From Actinomycetaceae bacterium MB13-C1-2 (lineage in GTDB: Bacteria; Actinomycetota; Actinomycetes; Actinomycetales; Actinomycetaceae), in NCBI GenBank assembly GCA_035621235.1, contig CP141731.1, positions 744,001 to 808,000 of the forward strand: a stretch of 64,000 nucleotides of DNA. Direction: 5' to 3'. Every line of letters starts with the position of its first letter. Position 1 is the stretch's first letter. Position numbers and translations under genes: made by a program. The notes below the pieces were generated by a model. The model was not told where the DNA came from, did no database searches, and worked only from the letters and a program-made list of their open reading frames with translations. Shown piece after piece: positions 8,632 through 16,685 of this stretch.

Positions 8632-9068
8632 CTTGCGGCAAACTCCAGACCGCGCAGAGCCTTAACTTTCTCTCTCGAACGGTTAGATTCCGCATATTCT
8701 TCACTCAGGTAGGTGGTGACAAGTTCCTTTGCCAATTCAATACCAGTCACTTGAGCTCCGAGAGCGATCACATTGGCATTGTTCGAAAGCTGAGCCCTTC
8801 GTGCCTGATACGTATCCGTGATCAGAGCACAGAAGGCACCGGGAATCTTGTTTGCTGCAATTGAGACACCAATGCCTGTTCCACAAATCACGATCCCACG
8901 GTCTGCCGATCCAGATGCAACTGTTTGGGCAACACTTGCAGCAACATGCGCATAAAGCGGATCCTCAGAGCCCAAATCCTGAACCTCGTGCCCAAGCGCG
9001 AGCACATGGCTAATGATTGTTGACTTCAGTTCTGCGGCATTAGGATCCGCACCGATGGCAATTTTCAT
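8628..9068 (-). CDS. RpiB/LacAB-family sugar-phosphate isomerase with altered active-site motifs
   Basis: Member of the RpiB family (146 residues), which interconverts aldose and ketose phosphates such as ribose-5-P and ribulose-5-P. The catalytic-Cys segment GIVICGTGIGVSIAANK is intact. Two usual motifs differ: the N-terminal GADHAG-like motif reads GADPNAAELK, and the HNDANV motif reads SNNANV, so both active-site histidines appear replaced. Such changes are seen in relatives acting on other substrates (for example tetrose phosphates), so a true ribose-5-P isomerase role should not be assumed. It is the first gene of the operon with the split transketolase. The ATG start has only a weak ribosome site. 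Confidence 0.85.
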   Translation of the reverse strand: MKIAIGADPNAAELKSTIISHVLALGHEVQDLGSEDPLYAHVAASVAQTVASGSADRGIVICGTGIGVSIAANKIPGAFCALITDTYQARRAQLSNNANVIALGAQVTGIELAKELVTTYLSEEYAESNRSREKVKALRGLEFAAR

Positions 9069-9139
9069 CTTTGAATCGTTCTCTTTGTCGTTGAGTTTCG
9101 TTACGGACTCACATATCCGTACTGTTCAGATTGAACCAT

Positions 9140-9155
9140 ACCGGTCTAGTCTGCA
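9140..9155. promoter_or_regulatory. GntR (DasR-like) operator candidate for the rpiB-transketolase operon
   Basis: ACCGGTCTAGTCTGCA matches the DasR-type 16-mer ACTGGTCTAGACCACT at 11 positions. It lies 72-87 bp upstream of the rpiB-like start, in the divergent promoter region shared with deoC. The consensus is quoted from memory. Confidence 0.55.
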
Positions 9156-9304
9156 CAAGAACTACAGCTACGCCGAGACTATCTACGACTAGCAATTCGG
9201 GGCCTAGACAGCACGCCTATCACTAGTAGTACTTGTAATACCAACATTTTTGGTACCTCAATACCCCCAAATTGACCGTTCTGAACTTCGCAGTGTTACG
9301 ATAG

Positions 9305-9320
9305 ACTGGTCTAGACCACA
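9305..9320. promoter_or_regulatory. GntR (DasR-like) operator upstream of deoC
   Basis: ACTGGTCTAGACCACA is a 12-bp perfect palindrome (TGGTCTAGACCA) with flanks, matching the DasR/NagR-type operator at 15 of 16 positions. It sits 72 bp upstream of the deoC ATG. The 323-bp gap 9069-9391 holds this site, the site at 9140 and presumably two divergent promoters; no gene is seen in it. Confidence 0.75.
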
Positions 9321-9391
9321 AGCGGCCAACCGGCTCCTGAATGGTCCAGCACGAAATCCGGCGTCTCGATGATGAACCCAGGAGCAAAAAG

Positions 9392-10090
9392 ATGACGATG
9401 ACTGTCCCTGAATATGCAAAGCACCTAGATATGGCTTTGCACGATCCCAGTTGTACGGAAGAACAAATTCGTGCACACGCACGTCGTGCGCGAGAAGCGG
9501 GGGTCGCCGCTTGTTACACCAACTCCGTCTGGACTCCGGTGGTTGCTGAAGAACTGGAGGGCTCTGATGTCCTTGTCGGAACTGCTATTTCCTTCCCCTA
9601 CGGGGCGACTTCCACAGCCATGAAGTTCGCCGAAATTGAGGAGGGCCTAGCTGCGGGTGCAACAACAGTCGACATGGTTGTCAATATTGGTAAGGTGCGA
9701 GACGGCGATTGGGACTACGTCAATCGCGAGATCATCGGACTCAAGGAACTGACAGAAGGCAAAGCTCTTTCCAAGTTGATCTTTGAGGTTTGTTACCTCA
9801 CGGACGAGGAGATCGCAAAGCTTACTCAACTCTGCTGCGACGCAGGCATCAGCTACGTTAAGACTTCCACGGGGTCACAGGCCTTCCCGACGGTGGCGCA
9901 GGTGAAGGTGATGCGCAAAAACATCACAAATCCCGACACACTACTGAAGGTCTCAGGTGTTCCTCGGACCTTTACCCTTGAGGCAACCCTCGCCGCGTTC
10001 AACGAGATGGGTGTCTCCCTCGTCGGAACTCGCTCCGCTGCGGATCTTGTCGATCAATACGCAGAGTATCTTGAGGAGAAAGGCGAGTAA
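9392..10090 (+). CDS. deoC: Deoxyribose-phosphate aldolase DeoC
   Basis: Class I aldolase that reversibly cleaves 2-deoxyribose-5-phosphate to glyceraldehyde-3-phosphate and acetaldehyde. The Schiff-base lysine is in SYVKTSTG, and the other active-site blocks TVDMVVNIGK and LIFEVCYL are present. ATG 9392 is chosen because AGGAG lies seven bases upstream (9380-9384); the frame extends further to 9341 without a ribosome site. At 232 residues it has normal length. The next gene, a sugar kinase, begins directly after its stop. The context, without nucleoside phosphorylases or phosphopentomutase, suggests a role other than standard deoxynucleoside salvage. Confidence 0.9.
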   Translation: MTMTVPEYAKHLDMALHDPSCTEEQIRAHARRAREAGVAACYTNSVWTPVVAEELEGSDVLVGTAISFPYGATSTAMKFAEIEEGLAAGATTVDMVVNIGKVRDGDWDYVNREIIGLKELTEGKALSKLIFEVCYLTDEEIAKLTQLCCDAGISYVKTSTGSQAFPTVAQVKVMRKNITNPDTLLKVSGVPRTFTLEATLAAFNEMGVSLVGTRSAADLVDQYAEYLEEKGE

Positions 10091-11602
10091 ATGACCAAGA
10101 AGTATTTGGTAGGCATCGATGCCGGGACAACTGGCTGCAAAACTGTCATTTTTGATTTCGACGGAAACGCCCTTGGTGAGGACTACCGTGAATACCCTTG
10201 CCAGTACCCGCGGGACGGTTGGGTTGAGCAAAGGTACGAAGAGATCATTCCTCCACTTATCGACTCGTGTCTCGCTGCCGTACTTAACTCTGGCGTAAAC
10301 TCAGAAGAGATTGGAGCGGTGGCATTCTCTTCGCAAGCGCCACTCCTTGCCGCGGTCGGGGAAAACAACGAGCTCTTGGCGAGCTTCATCTCCTGGCAAG
10401 ACTTGAGGGGCGCACCACTAATCCCGCGAATTCGTGAGGAGTACGGTGCTGAGAAGTACTATGAGGAATCCGGCGACCCCATCGGAACGAACACGGCAGC
10501 TCCAAAGTGGCTCTGGCTCAAAGAGAACCGTCCAGAGATTTGGAACAAGACGAAGTGGTTCCTTTCTGAGCAAGAGTTTTTGCTCAAGGAATGGGGAGCT
10601 AAGGATTACTGGACTGACCTATCATCGGCGTCTCGGGAAGGAATGCTTGACGTTCACACTCGAGAGTGGTCCAAGGCAATTCACGACCTAGTTGGTATTC
10701 CCCTCGAAAAGCGCGCAAAGATTTCTCACGAACCGGGACAGGTCGTCGGAACCATAGACCCGGAGGTGGCCCGTCGTGCCGGGCTTCCAGTGGACACGGC
10801 GCTTTGTGTCGGCGCGCATGACCAGAATTGTTGTACCTTCGGAGGCGGGGCTGTTTCTACTGGTGACTGCGTAATGGTCATGGGCACATTCGGCTCTTGT
10901 TTTGTTGTCATGGACGAGCCGGCGCTTGATCCGCAGCGCACACTTATTGTGAAGCCTAATCATGGAATGCCAAGCTGGACGATTGAAGCTTTTTCAAACA
11001 CTTCTGCCTCGTCGTTCCGTTGGTATCGAGACACGTTCTGCCATCTCGAAGTTGCTGCGGCGTCGGTCACTGACGCGAACGCCTACGACATGGTGACGAG
11101 CGAAGCTGCGCTTTCTTCTATAGGTGCAAACGGCGTGACTTTTCTGCCTTTCCTGGGTGGAGCTTCAGGGGCGCGACAAAATCCAAATGCGAGAGCAGGC
11201 TTCAATGGCATGTCGCTTGCGACTAAAAAGGGCGACATGTCAAGGGCGGTGCTTGAGGGAATTTGCTTCGAGATGAAGGACATCGTAGAGGCCCAGATGG
11301 CGGCTGGCATCGAAGTTAACACTGTCCGGCTCGTTGGAGGTGCGGCCAAGTCTCCTTTTTGGTCACAGATGCTTGCGGACATTCTTGGCAAGCCAATCGA
11401 GGTCTTAGGAACACGCGAGGCCGGCTGTCTGGGTGCCGCAATGTACGCTGGAGTTGGAATCGGCGCATTCGAATCATGTGAAGCGGCTGCGGATCGAGCC
11501 GTCAAGGTAGTAAACCGCTACGAGCCGAATCAAGCAAATAGCGAAGCGTATGGTGAGGCCTTTGGTCGCTTCGTTAAACTCTACGAAAATATCTACTCCT
11601 GA
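10091..11602 (+). CDS. FGGY-family carbohydrate kinase (xylulokinase-like)
   Basis: ATP-dependent sugar kinase of the FGGY family (503 residues). It has the N-terminal phosphate-binding motif GIDAGTTGCKTVIFD, an actin-like fold with a mid-protein catalytic Asp region (CVGAHDQNCCTFGGGA) and a C-terminal ATP-binding segment (VRLVGGAAKSPFWSQM). The ATG follows the deoC stop with no gap, so both are one operon. The overall pattern resembles xylulokinase-type members, but this family also phosphorylates ribulose, erythritol, glycerol, apulose and others, so the substrate cannot be read from sequence. A strong terminator follows. Confidence 0.88.
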   Translation: MTKKYLVGIDAGTTGCKTVIFDFDGNALGEDYREYPCQYPRDGWVEQRYEEIIPPLIDSCLAAVLNSGVNSEEIGAVAFSSQAPLLAAVGENNELLASFISWQDLRGAPLIPRIREEYGAEKYYEESGDPIGTNTAAPKWLWLKENRPEIWNKTKWFLSEQEFLLKEWGAKDYWTDLSSASREGMLDVHTREWSKAIHDLVGIPLEKRAKISHEPGQVVGTIDPEVARRAGLPVDTALCVGAHDQNCCTFGGGAVSTGDCVMVMGTFGSCFVVMDEPALDPQRTLIVKPNHGMPSWTIEAFSNTSASSFRWYRDTFCHLEVAAASVTDANAYDMVTSEAALSSIGANGVTFLPFLGGASGARQNPNARAGFNGMSLATKKGDMSRAVLEGICFEMKDIVEAQMAAGIEVNTVRLVGGAAKSPFWSQMLADILGKPIEVLGTREAGCLGAAMYAGVGIGAFESCEAAADRAVKVVNRYEPNQANSEAYGEAFGRFVKLYENIYS

Positions 11603-11620
11603 ATCCGCAAGGCCAAGGCG

Positions 11621-11682
11621 AAACGCCCGTACCCCAAGAAGTCTGTCCGTGAACACATCGAACTTCTTAGGTACGGGCGTTT
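11621..11682. terminator. Strong bidirectional terminator between the kinase and HAD genes
   Basis: A 13-bp perfect stem (aaacgcccgtacc at 11621-11633 with ggtacgggcgttt at 11670-11682) is supported inside by AAGAAGT/ACTTCTT, and it is followed by TTTTCTTT. It separates two convergent operons. Confidence 0.85.
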
Positions 11683-11745
11683 TCTTTGGTCTGTTCAGAC
11701 TGTGTGACTGACGGGGAATCGACCTTGGTGCCCAGGCCGGATAAC

Positions 11746-12507
11746 TCAGGAAGAATGACCGTCTAGTAGCCGCTCCAGAGTTTTCACAGTGACCATGCCA
11801 CTTTCGAGCGTCACGTCTGAGTCAAGGCCACCGCGAATCTCCGGCGGCTCTTCCAACTCACCCAGATCTGACACGATGAGTGAGGCAAACGGAAACTCCT
11901 CTTCCGCCGAAAAAGCGGAGTGCGTTACGAGGTGTGAAAGCCCAGCGTTGTGGGCTGCAGCGGCTCCGGTTGCAGAGTCCTCGATGACTATAGTCGATCG
12001 GGGCTCGGCTCCCACCCGCTCCATGGCCATCAGATAGATATCAGGAGCAGGTTTCTTAGCCTTCACCATGTCACCGGCAAAGACAGCATCAATTGACCCA
12101 GGAGACAGAACCGCATCGATAACCGCCTGTACAGACTTCACGGCCGAAGTGGACGCAACGGCCACGGTCCAACCTTCTGCCTTTGCCTCGTCAACCAGAC
12201 GTCGGATTCCGGGTCTGCCGGGTATACATCCACTATCGATTAAATCTATGTACTTCTTCGTTTTGATGGAATGCAGTTCTCTTGTCAGACTATCGAGATC
12301 GTACCCATTTATCTTCACAGGATTCGAGTGGAGGTAATGCAAAATACGCTCCTTACCTCCGCCGATTTTGACCAACTCTGCGTACTCGTTCAATGACCAG
12401 TGGATGCCTAGACCGAGCTCTTCGAAAGCGTCATTGAAGGCAGGCAAGTGACCGAACGCTTCGGTATCTGCAAGCACCCCGTCGCAGTCAAGCAACAGCG
12501 TCTGCAC
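11746..12507 (-). CDS. HAD-family sugar phosphatase / beta-phosphoglucomutase-like
   Basis: Haloacid dehalogenase superfamily hydrolase, subfamily I, probably acting on a sugar phosphate. Motif I is LLLDCDGVLADTEAFG with the nucleophile and general-acid Asp pair; motif II is in VAVASTS, motif III is the Lys of KAKKPAPDIY and motif IV is IEDSATGAAAAHNAG. The GTG at 12507 is chosen: GAGG lies just upstream and the codon begins one base after the stop of the class II aldolase gene, removing an overlap given by the longer frame to 12582. It is the last gene of the transaldolase-aldolase-HAD series. It could be a phosphatase or a mutase; the sequence alone does not decide. Confidence 0.85.
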   Translation of the reverse strand: MQTLLLDCDGVLADTEAFGHLPAFNDAFEELGLGIHWSLNEYAELVKIGGGKERILHYLHSNPVKINGYDLDSLTRELHSIKTKKYIDLIDSGCIPGRPGIRRLVDEAKAEGWTVAVASTSAVKSVQAVIDAVLSPGSIDAVFAGDMVKAKKPAPDIYLMAMERVGAEPRSTIVIEDSATGAAAAHNAGLSHLVTHSAFSAEEEFPFASLIVSDLGELEEPPEIRGGLDSDVTLESGMVTVKTLERLLDGHSS

Positions 12508-12508
12508 G

Positions 12509-13369
12509 TTAACCTCTTCCAACGGAGCCAAAAATGGTCGCAAACTCTTCAACGATCCCACTACACGCCGTAGCCTGAGCATCGAAAAGTCCCATCGGCT
12601 CCCATTGATCGGTCTCTAGTGCTTCATCCTGAAGATAGGCTAACCCCGCCTTCATGTACGCCTGTTTGAGCGCAGTAGAAACGTTAATCTTTCCGATACC
12701 CGCGTCAATAAAGGAGCGGAATTGTGATTCCGTTAGACCGGTTCCTCCGTGAAGCACAATAGGAATTTCGGTTCGGCGCGCTATTTCGGAGGCCCTATCT
12801 GGTAGAAGTTTGGGTTTCGAGGTGTAAACACCGTGAGAAGTACCCAACGCAGGAGCCAGCAAATCAACATTGCTCTTCGTGGCTACGCGCAACAGTGTGT
12901 CGACAGAGTACGCATGCATCGCTTCGTCTGAGCCCACCCCGTCTTCAACGCCGATGATATTCTCAATCTCGCTCTCCACCTCGACCTCCTCCGCGTGCGC
13001 TTCAGCAACAACGGCTTCCGTCTCCGAAAACGCAAGATCTAGATCGCGGTCTGAGGCATCGAACAAAACCGAGTCCCATCCGGCTTCGATGCACTCCGTT
13101 ATCACGTCGCGATCCGGGCAGTGATCCAGATGCAGCGTTACAGGGGTGATGGCTTCCTCGGTCGCCTCCACAAAAGCCGCAGCGAGCGTTCGAGCACCAA
13201 ACAGGCGAACTGTCTTGACTGATGTTTGAACAATGAGCGGACTTTGGATACGTTGACCCGCTTCAGTCACGGCCTTAAGAGAGAGGGGATCGACCACGTT
13301 AATCGCGGGAACTGCGTACCCTCTACTAATCGCGTCCTTGACCATCCTGACTGTACTGAAGTTTGACAT
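12509..13369 (-). CDS. Class II (zinc) ketose-bisphosphate aldolase family protein
   Basis: Member of the FbaA/GatY/KbaY class II aldolase family (286 residues), which uses zinc to split ketose phosphates into DHAP and an aldehyde. Zinc and catalytic segments are visible: LHLDHC (with the Asp-His pair), ALGTSHGVY, VLHGGTGL and GIGKINVST. Length fits the GatY/KbaY-like branch. The ATG has GAGGGG six bases upstream. It is followed directly by a HAD phosphatase gene and preceded by a transaldolase-family gene with an intervening hairpin. The sugar (fructose, tagatose or another) is not evident. Confidence 0.9.
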   Translation of the reverse strand: MSNFSTVRMVKDAISRGYAVPAINVVDPLSLKAVTEAGQRIQSPLIVQTSVKTVRLFGARTLAAAFVEATEEAITPVTLHLDHCPDRDVITECIEAGWDSVLFDASDRDLDLAFSETEAVVAEAHAEEVEVESEIENIIGVEDGVGSDEAMHAYSVDTLLRVATKSNVDLLAPALGTSHGVYTSKPKLLPDRASEIARRTEIPIVLHGGTGLTESQFRSFIDAGIGKINVSTALKQAYMKAGLAYLQDEALETDQWEPMGLFDAQATACSGIVEEFATIFGSVGRG

Positions 13370-13395
13370 TACAGACCCCTCTGTTTTGCGCGCAC

Positions 13396-13418
13396 ACCGG
13401 GCACCCGCGGTGCCCGGT
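13396..13418 (-). terminator. Perfect 10-bp hairpin between transaldolase and aldolase genes
   Basis: accgggcacc (13396-13405) pairs with ggtgcccggt (13409-13418) around a 3-nt loop. There is no T-run, and it stands 26 bp before the aldolase start. It may be an mRNA stabiliser or partial attenuator that sets different expression of the two genes. Confidence 0.5.
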
Positions 13419-13449
13419 ACTTCATTATGTAGATTACGCCTGGAATCAA

Positions 13450-14778
13450 TTAGGCTTGGCCGTTCGCGGCACTCATGAATCGACGCTGGTAATTTACGAC
13501 CTGATTTGTAGACGTGAATCGAGCAAGATAGGCGGGTTCAGCAGTAAGAACAACCCTATCAGCAACATCGGCAAACTCAGGCTCATTGAGCAGACTATCA
13601 ATGTCCCGATAGTTCCTATCTCCCTCCATTGAGCAAATAATCAGCCTGGTGTCCGGGAGATTCGCATTTCGCAGAGCGCGCAGATTGTGTCGCACTGAGT
13701 CGAGGCCATCAAAGTCGTGGGTGTCTGCCGTCAGTGAGCGATCGGCCAAGACCGACTCTGCTTTTCGTAACACCGTAAGCAGATCCTCGCTCTCACCGTC
13801 GGCCGGTAAATAGTCATTCGCGACGAAGTAGCGACGCAGTTCCTCTAGGAAGTAGGCGTCGCCCGACGTCTGGTACGCCTTCAGCAATCCGATGATCCGC
13901 TCAGATTGCATTTTACGGTGACGGATAAACGAGTTAATAAAGTACGGGCGGGCTTGGAGCGCCATCTGCGTCTGGTAGGGCTCAAACATGAGGGTGAAGT
14001 TAACCCGATACCCGTGCTCCTGTAGCTTGAGGGCAATTTGATGGCCGTTGAGCGCATCTTGCGTAGTACCTTGGTCATACCCAACGCGTAACTTCCTGTC
14101 GCCTTCGAGAAGTTGATCGTAGTTTTCGGCATTCACTGGACCGGTGTGGGGAACCTTGATAACAACCCTCCACGGCGAGAGTATTTCTCTGAAACGTTCA
14201 GCCTCTTCAAGGATCTTGTTGAAATCTTTCTCAAATGGGTTGTTAAGTTCAACAGACACGTCACACCCTGGACCCAAAACGTCGCCGAGAGCAGTGATAA
14301 CTTCATCTCGAGTCTTGAATTCTCCGCCAACGTTAGCCCTCGGATTGTTGATGAAAAGGTCGTAGATGATCCCCGGGTTGCAGGTGAGGTTCGCGAGGAA
14401 CGGAGCAATTGGAGCCACTTCGTAGGGATTTGCAGAGTCCGCCGAGTATAGGACCTTCGTGGGACGTAAAGTACCGTTCTTGTCATATGCGATATCGCGC
14501 TTCAGGTCGACAACAAGCGTGTCCCCTTCTAACGCAAGTTCACGCCGAAAGCCCGCTGGTGTCCCCTCGGCGGTACCAAAGTAACGAACGACCGCAGAGA
14601 GCTCTGCACCAACTTCGAGTTTAGTTGCCTGACGGCGTAGAAGTTCGTAGGTATCCGCCTCGATAGGGGTGGCAAGAACACGCTCAATGTCGTCTACCTG
14701 GTCGGATCGCATCTTCAAACCTAGGCCACCCACGTTGAGAGAGAGGTTTGCAGGGGGATTTGCAAAGTCGGTCGGCAT
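13450..14778 (-). CDS. Large transaldolase-family protein (442 residues)
   Basis: The middle and C-terminal parts match the transaldolase/fructose-6-phosphate aldolase barrel. The VVIKVPHTGPVNAENYDQLL segment holds the presumed Schiff-base lysine, followed by RVNFTLMFEPYQTQMALQA and YFINSFIRHRKM, which parallel the VN.TL.FS..QA and .SPFVGR blocks of transaldolase. It is longer than standard transaldolases (220-380 residues), with about 110 extra N-terminal residues and a C-terminal extension. AAGGAG precedes the ATG by six bases. It begins a probable operon with the class II aldolase and HAD genes and has a GntR operator-like site in its promoter. Likely a transaldolase or aldolase with an unusual substrate; exact function unknown. 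Confidence 0.82.
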   Translation of the reverse strand: MPTDFANPPANLSLNVGGLGLKMRSDQVDDIERVLATPIEADTYELLRRQATKLEVGAELSAVVRYFGTAEGTPAGFRRELALEGDTLVVDLKRDIAYDKNGTLRPTKVLYSADSANPYEVAPIAPFLANLTCNPGIIYDLFINNPRANVGGEFKTRDEVITALGDVLGPGCDVSVELNNPFEKDFNKILEEAERFREILSPWRVVIKVPHTGPVNAENYDQLLEGDRKLRVGYDQGTTQDALNGHQIALKLQEHGYRVNFTLMFEPYQTQMALQARPYFINSFIRHRKMQSERIIGLLKAYQTSGDAYFLEELRRYFVANDYLPADGESEDLLTVLRKAESVLADRSLTADTHDFDGLDSVRHNLRALRNANLPDTRLIICSMEGDRNYRDIDSLLNEPEFADVADRVVLTAEPAYLARFTSTNQVVNYQRRFMSAANGQA

Positions 14779-14811
14779 TAGTAGCTCCTTCGGTCAGCTG
14801 GGTATGAGCAT

Positions 14812-14827
14812 ACCGGACTAGACCGGC
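14812..14827. promoter_or_regulatory. GntR (DasR-like) operator candidate upstream of the transaldolase gene
   Basis: ACCGGACTAGACCGGC contains the near-palindrome CCGGACTAGACCGG and matches the DasR-type 16-mer at 11 positions. It lies 34-49 bp upstream of the transaldolase ATG, where it could overlap the promoter. Confidence 0.6.
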
Positions 14828-14970
14828 CTGGACAACTAGAGCCAATTGGGCTTTTCCCCTATGTGTCTAACTAAATGCTCAATCTATAGCTGCAGAAGGT
14901 CCCGGTTTCAGCACTGGGTGCTGAACGTCAGGGACTACGGCAGGAAAGCGCAGAACGCCCTGTTCGACAC

Positions 14971-14986
14971 ACACGTATAGACCGGA
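14971..14986. promoter_or_regulatory. GntR (DasR-like) operator candidate upstream of gntR (autoregulation)
   Basis: ACACGTATAGACCGGA matches the DasR-type 16-mer at 10 positions with an intact TAGACC half. It lies about 45 bp upstream of the regulator start, as expected for autoregulation. It is weaker than the site at 9305. Confidence 0.45.
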
Positions 14987-15027
14987 GATAATGAGTTTAG
15001 ATACTCAGAGCATTGAAGAGGTATAAC

Positions 15028-15756
15028 GTGATCGATCACAACGCTGCAACCCCCTTGTATGTGCAGATCGAACAAGAAATCCGCGATCGTATTGCTCGCG
15101 GAGAATGGTCGCCGGGCAATCGTATTCCCTCCGAGAAGTCGCTCAACGAAATGTTCGGTGTTTCGCGAATGACAGTCAGGGGAGTGCTTACCACTCTGGT
15201 TGATAGCGGAGTTCTCCACCGCGTGCCCGGCAAGGGTACATTCGTCTCCGAGTCGAAGATCGAAGCCCGATCCCCCGCATATCAAGGCATCCGCGAACAA
15301 CTTGAGGAAATGGGTCTTGAGACTGAAACGGAGTTGTTGGCACTTGAGACCGTGACACCTGATGAACGTTTGAGAAAAAAGCTGAACCTTGGCTACGGTA
15401 TTGCGGTTTATCACATCGTACGCCGTCGCCTGGTCAAGGGCGTACCCGTCAGCCTACATAGCAGCTATGTTCCAACATCCCTTGCTCCGGGCCTGGACGG
15501 TCACGACGTAGTTGACCAACAACTTTGTGTGGTTCTTGAGAAAGAGTTTCATCTGAAACGTGCGGTCACCCGGGAGACGCTTGAAGCTGTAGGTGCCTAT
15601 TCGGAAGAAGCGTCGTTGCTCGATTTACCCGGAGGCTCACCAATACTGCTTTTGGAAGACTCGATCAGCGATTCGTCAGGCAGGGTCTTTGAATATTCGA
15701 AGATCTGCTTCCGTGGCGACCGAGTGAGTTTATCGTTTGAATACACCGAAGACTGA
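15028..15756 (+). CDS. GntR-family (HutC/DasR-like) transcriptional regulator
   Basis: Regulator with an N-terminal winged helix (PLYVQIEQEIRDRI, then SRMTVRGVLTTL and GKGTFV) and a C-terminal UTRA ligand-binding domain (about residues 85-240), as in DasR, NagR/YvoA and HutC. GTG 15028 is preferred because AGAGG lies six bases upstream; a TTG at 15013 is an alternative. It stands divergent to the transaldolase gene. DasR-type operators near it and at 9140, 9305 and 17000 suggest it controls the surrounding sugar-phosphate genes. The effector of DasR is glucosamine-6-P; here no amino-sugar genes are present, so the ligand is probably another sugar phosphate. Confidence 0.9.
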   Translation: MIDHNAATPLYVQIEQEIRDRIARGEWSPGNRIPSEKSLNEMFGVSRMTVRGVLTTLVDSGVLHRVPGKGTFVSESKIEARSPAYQGIREQLEEMGLETETELLALETVTPDERLRKKLNLGYGIAVYHIVRRRLVKGVPVSLHSSYVPTSLAPGLDGHDVVDQQLCVVLEKEFHLKRAVTRETLEAVGAYSEEASLLDLPGGSPILLLEDSISDSSGRVFEYSKICFRGDRVSLSFEYTED

Positions 15757-15805
15757 GTGAGCTAGACCCTAGATACCACGTAGTCCTCGGCTCTGGGATC
15801 GGGTG

Positions 15806-15840
15806 GCGTGTGGAGTCCAGAACGTTTGAACTCCACACGC
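15806..15840. terminator. Terminator between gntR and the aquaporin gene
   Basis: An 11-bp perfect stem (gcgtgtggagt at 15806-15816, actccacacgc at 15830-15840) lies between two convergent genes. Poly-T is short on both sides. Confidence 0.65.
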
Positions 15841-15851
15841 AGTTGATAGTT

Positions 15852-16685
15852 CTAGAGCGGAAGCGCCGCACGAATGTCGATACTCCCAAGGCCAAACCCG
15901 TACACCAAAAGCACTGCCAAGAGAGCTCCAATGATTGGCCCGACGATCGGCACCCAGGAATAGGACCAGTCGGATCCGCCTTTTCCTTTGATGGGTAGTA
16001 CCGCGTGCGCAACTCGGGCGCCGAGGTCACGGGCGGGATTAAGCGCAAATCCAGTAGGCCCGCCAAGTGATGCTCCAATTCCGACAATCACAAGGGCAAC
16101 AGCGAGGGGGCCAACGGATGTCGGCGTACCACCAGCCACCATCACGAAACCAATGAGCACTGCCGTCGCGATGATTTCCGTGACAAGGTTCCAACCGTAA
16201 GACCGAATAGCCGGTCCGGTAGCGAATACTCCAAGCTTCTCATCTGCTGGCGCCACCTGGTCGAACTGCTTCTTAAAAGTCAAATAACAGAGAACAGCAC
16301 CCATAAATGCACCGAGCATTTGGGCGACGATGTAGACCGCTATATTTCCGGCGGTCACGGGTATTGCTGTCTCAGTTCCCACGGCCGCGCCATTAAGAGT
16401 TACCTCTGGATCAAAGAGGTAGGCGAATGCTTTAGCGATTGTCACGGCGGGGTTGAGGTGACCTCCTGTCTTCCAAGCGGCGTAGACACCTACAAAGACG
16501 CCTAAGCCCCACCCCCAAGTCACCAATAACCATCCACTGCCACGTCCCTTTGAGGACGGTAGTAAGTTTGTGGCCACAACACCCGTCCCAAGCAGCAGCA
16601 AAATCGCCGTGCCTAGAAATTCTGAAGCGAACACATCCCATAGATTCCACACAGTTCTGCGGACTCCTTTCGCGCCTTTGCGCAT
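15852..16685 (-). CDS. MIP-family aquaglyceroporin (GlpF-like polyol facilitator)
   Basis: Membrane channel of the major intrinsic protein family with six membrane helices and two half-helices. Both pore motifs are intact: HLNPAVT and FALNPARDLGAR. The Asp after the second NPAR and the overall length of 277 residues fit glycerol/polyol facilitators rather than strict water channels. ATG 16685 gives the listed length; GTG 16652 (VWNLWDVF) has AAAGGAG eleven bases upstream and is a serious alternative. A GntR operator-like site overlaps a putative promoter about 300 bp upstream. Inferred role: diffusion of a small polyol or uncharged sugar feeding the neighbouring kinase, isomerase and transketolase genes. 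Confidence 0.88.
   Translation of the reverse strand: MRKGAKGVRRTVWNLWDVFASEFLGTAILLLLGTGVVATNLLPSSKGRGSGWLLVTWGWGLGVFVGVYAAWKTGGHLNPAVTIAKAFAYLFDPEVTLNGAAVGTETAIPVTAGNIAVYIVAQMLGAFMGAVLCYLTFKKQFDQVAPADEKLGVFATGPAIRSYGWNLVTEIIATAVLIGFVMVAGGTPTSVGPLAVALVIVGIGASLGGPTGFALNPARDLGARVAHAVLPIKGKGGSDWSYSWVPIVGPIIGALLAVLLVYGFGLGSIDIRAALPL

Noticed and set aside
9392-11602. Autoinducer-2 processing (LsrK plus LsrF) for the kinase-aldolase pair
   Set aside because: The aldolase is DeoC-type (SYVKTSTG), not LsrF, and no Lsr importer is present.
6791-14778. Sulfoquinovose (sulfo-TK or sulfo-TAL) catabolism as the role of the cluster
   Set aside because: Split transketolase, RpiB-like and transaldolase genes fit in part, but there is no sulfoquinovosidase, sulfonate exporter or sulfo-aldehyde reductase, and DeoC plus FGGY kinase do not fit.
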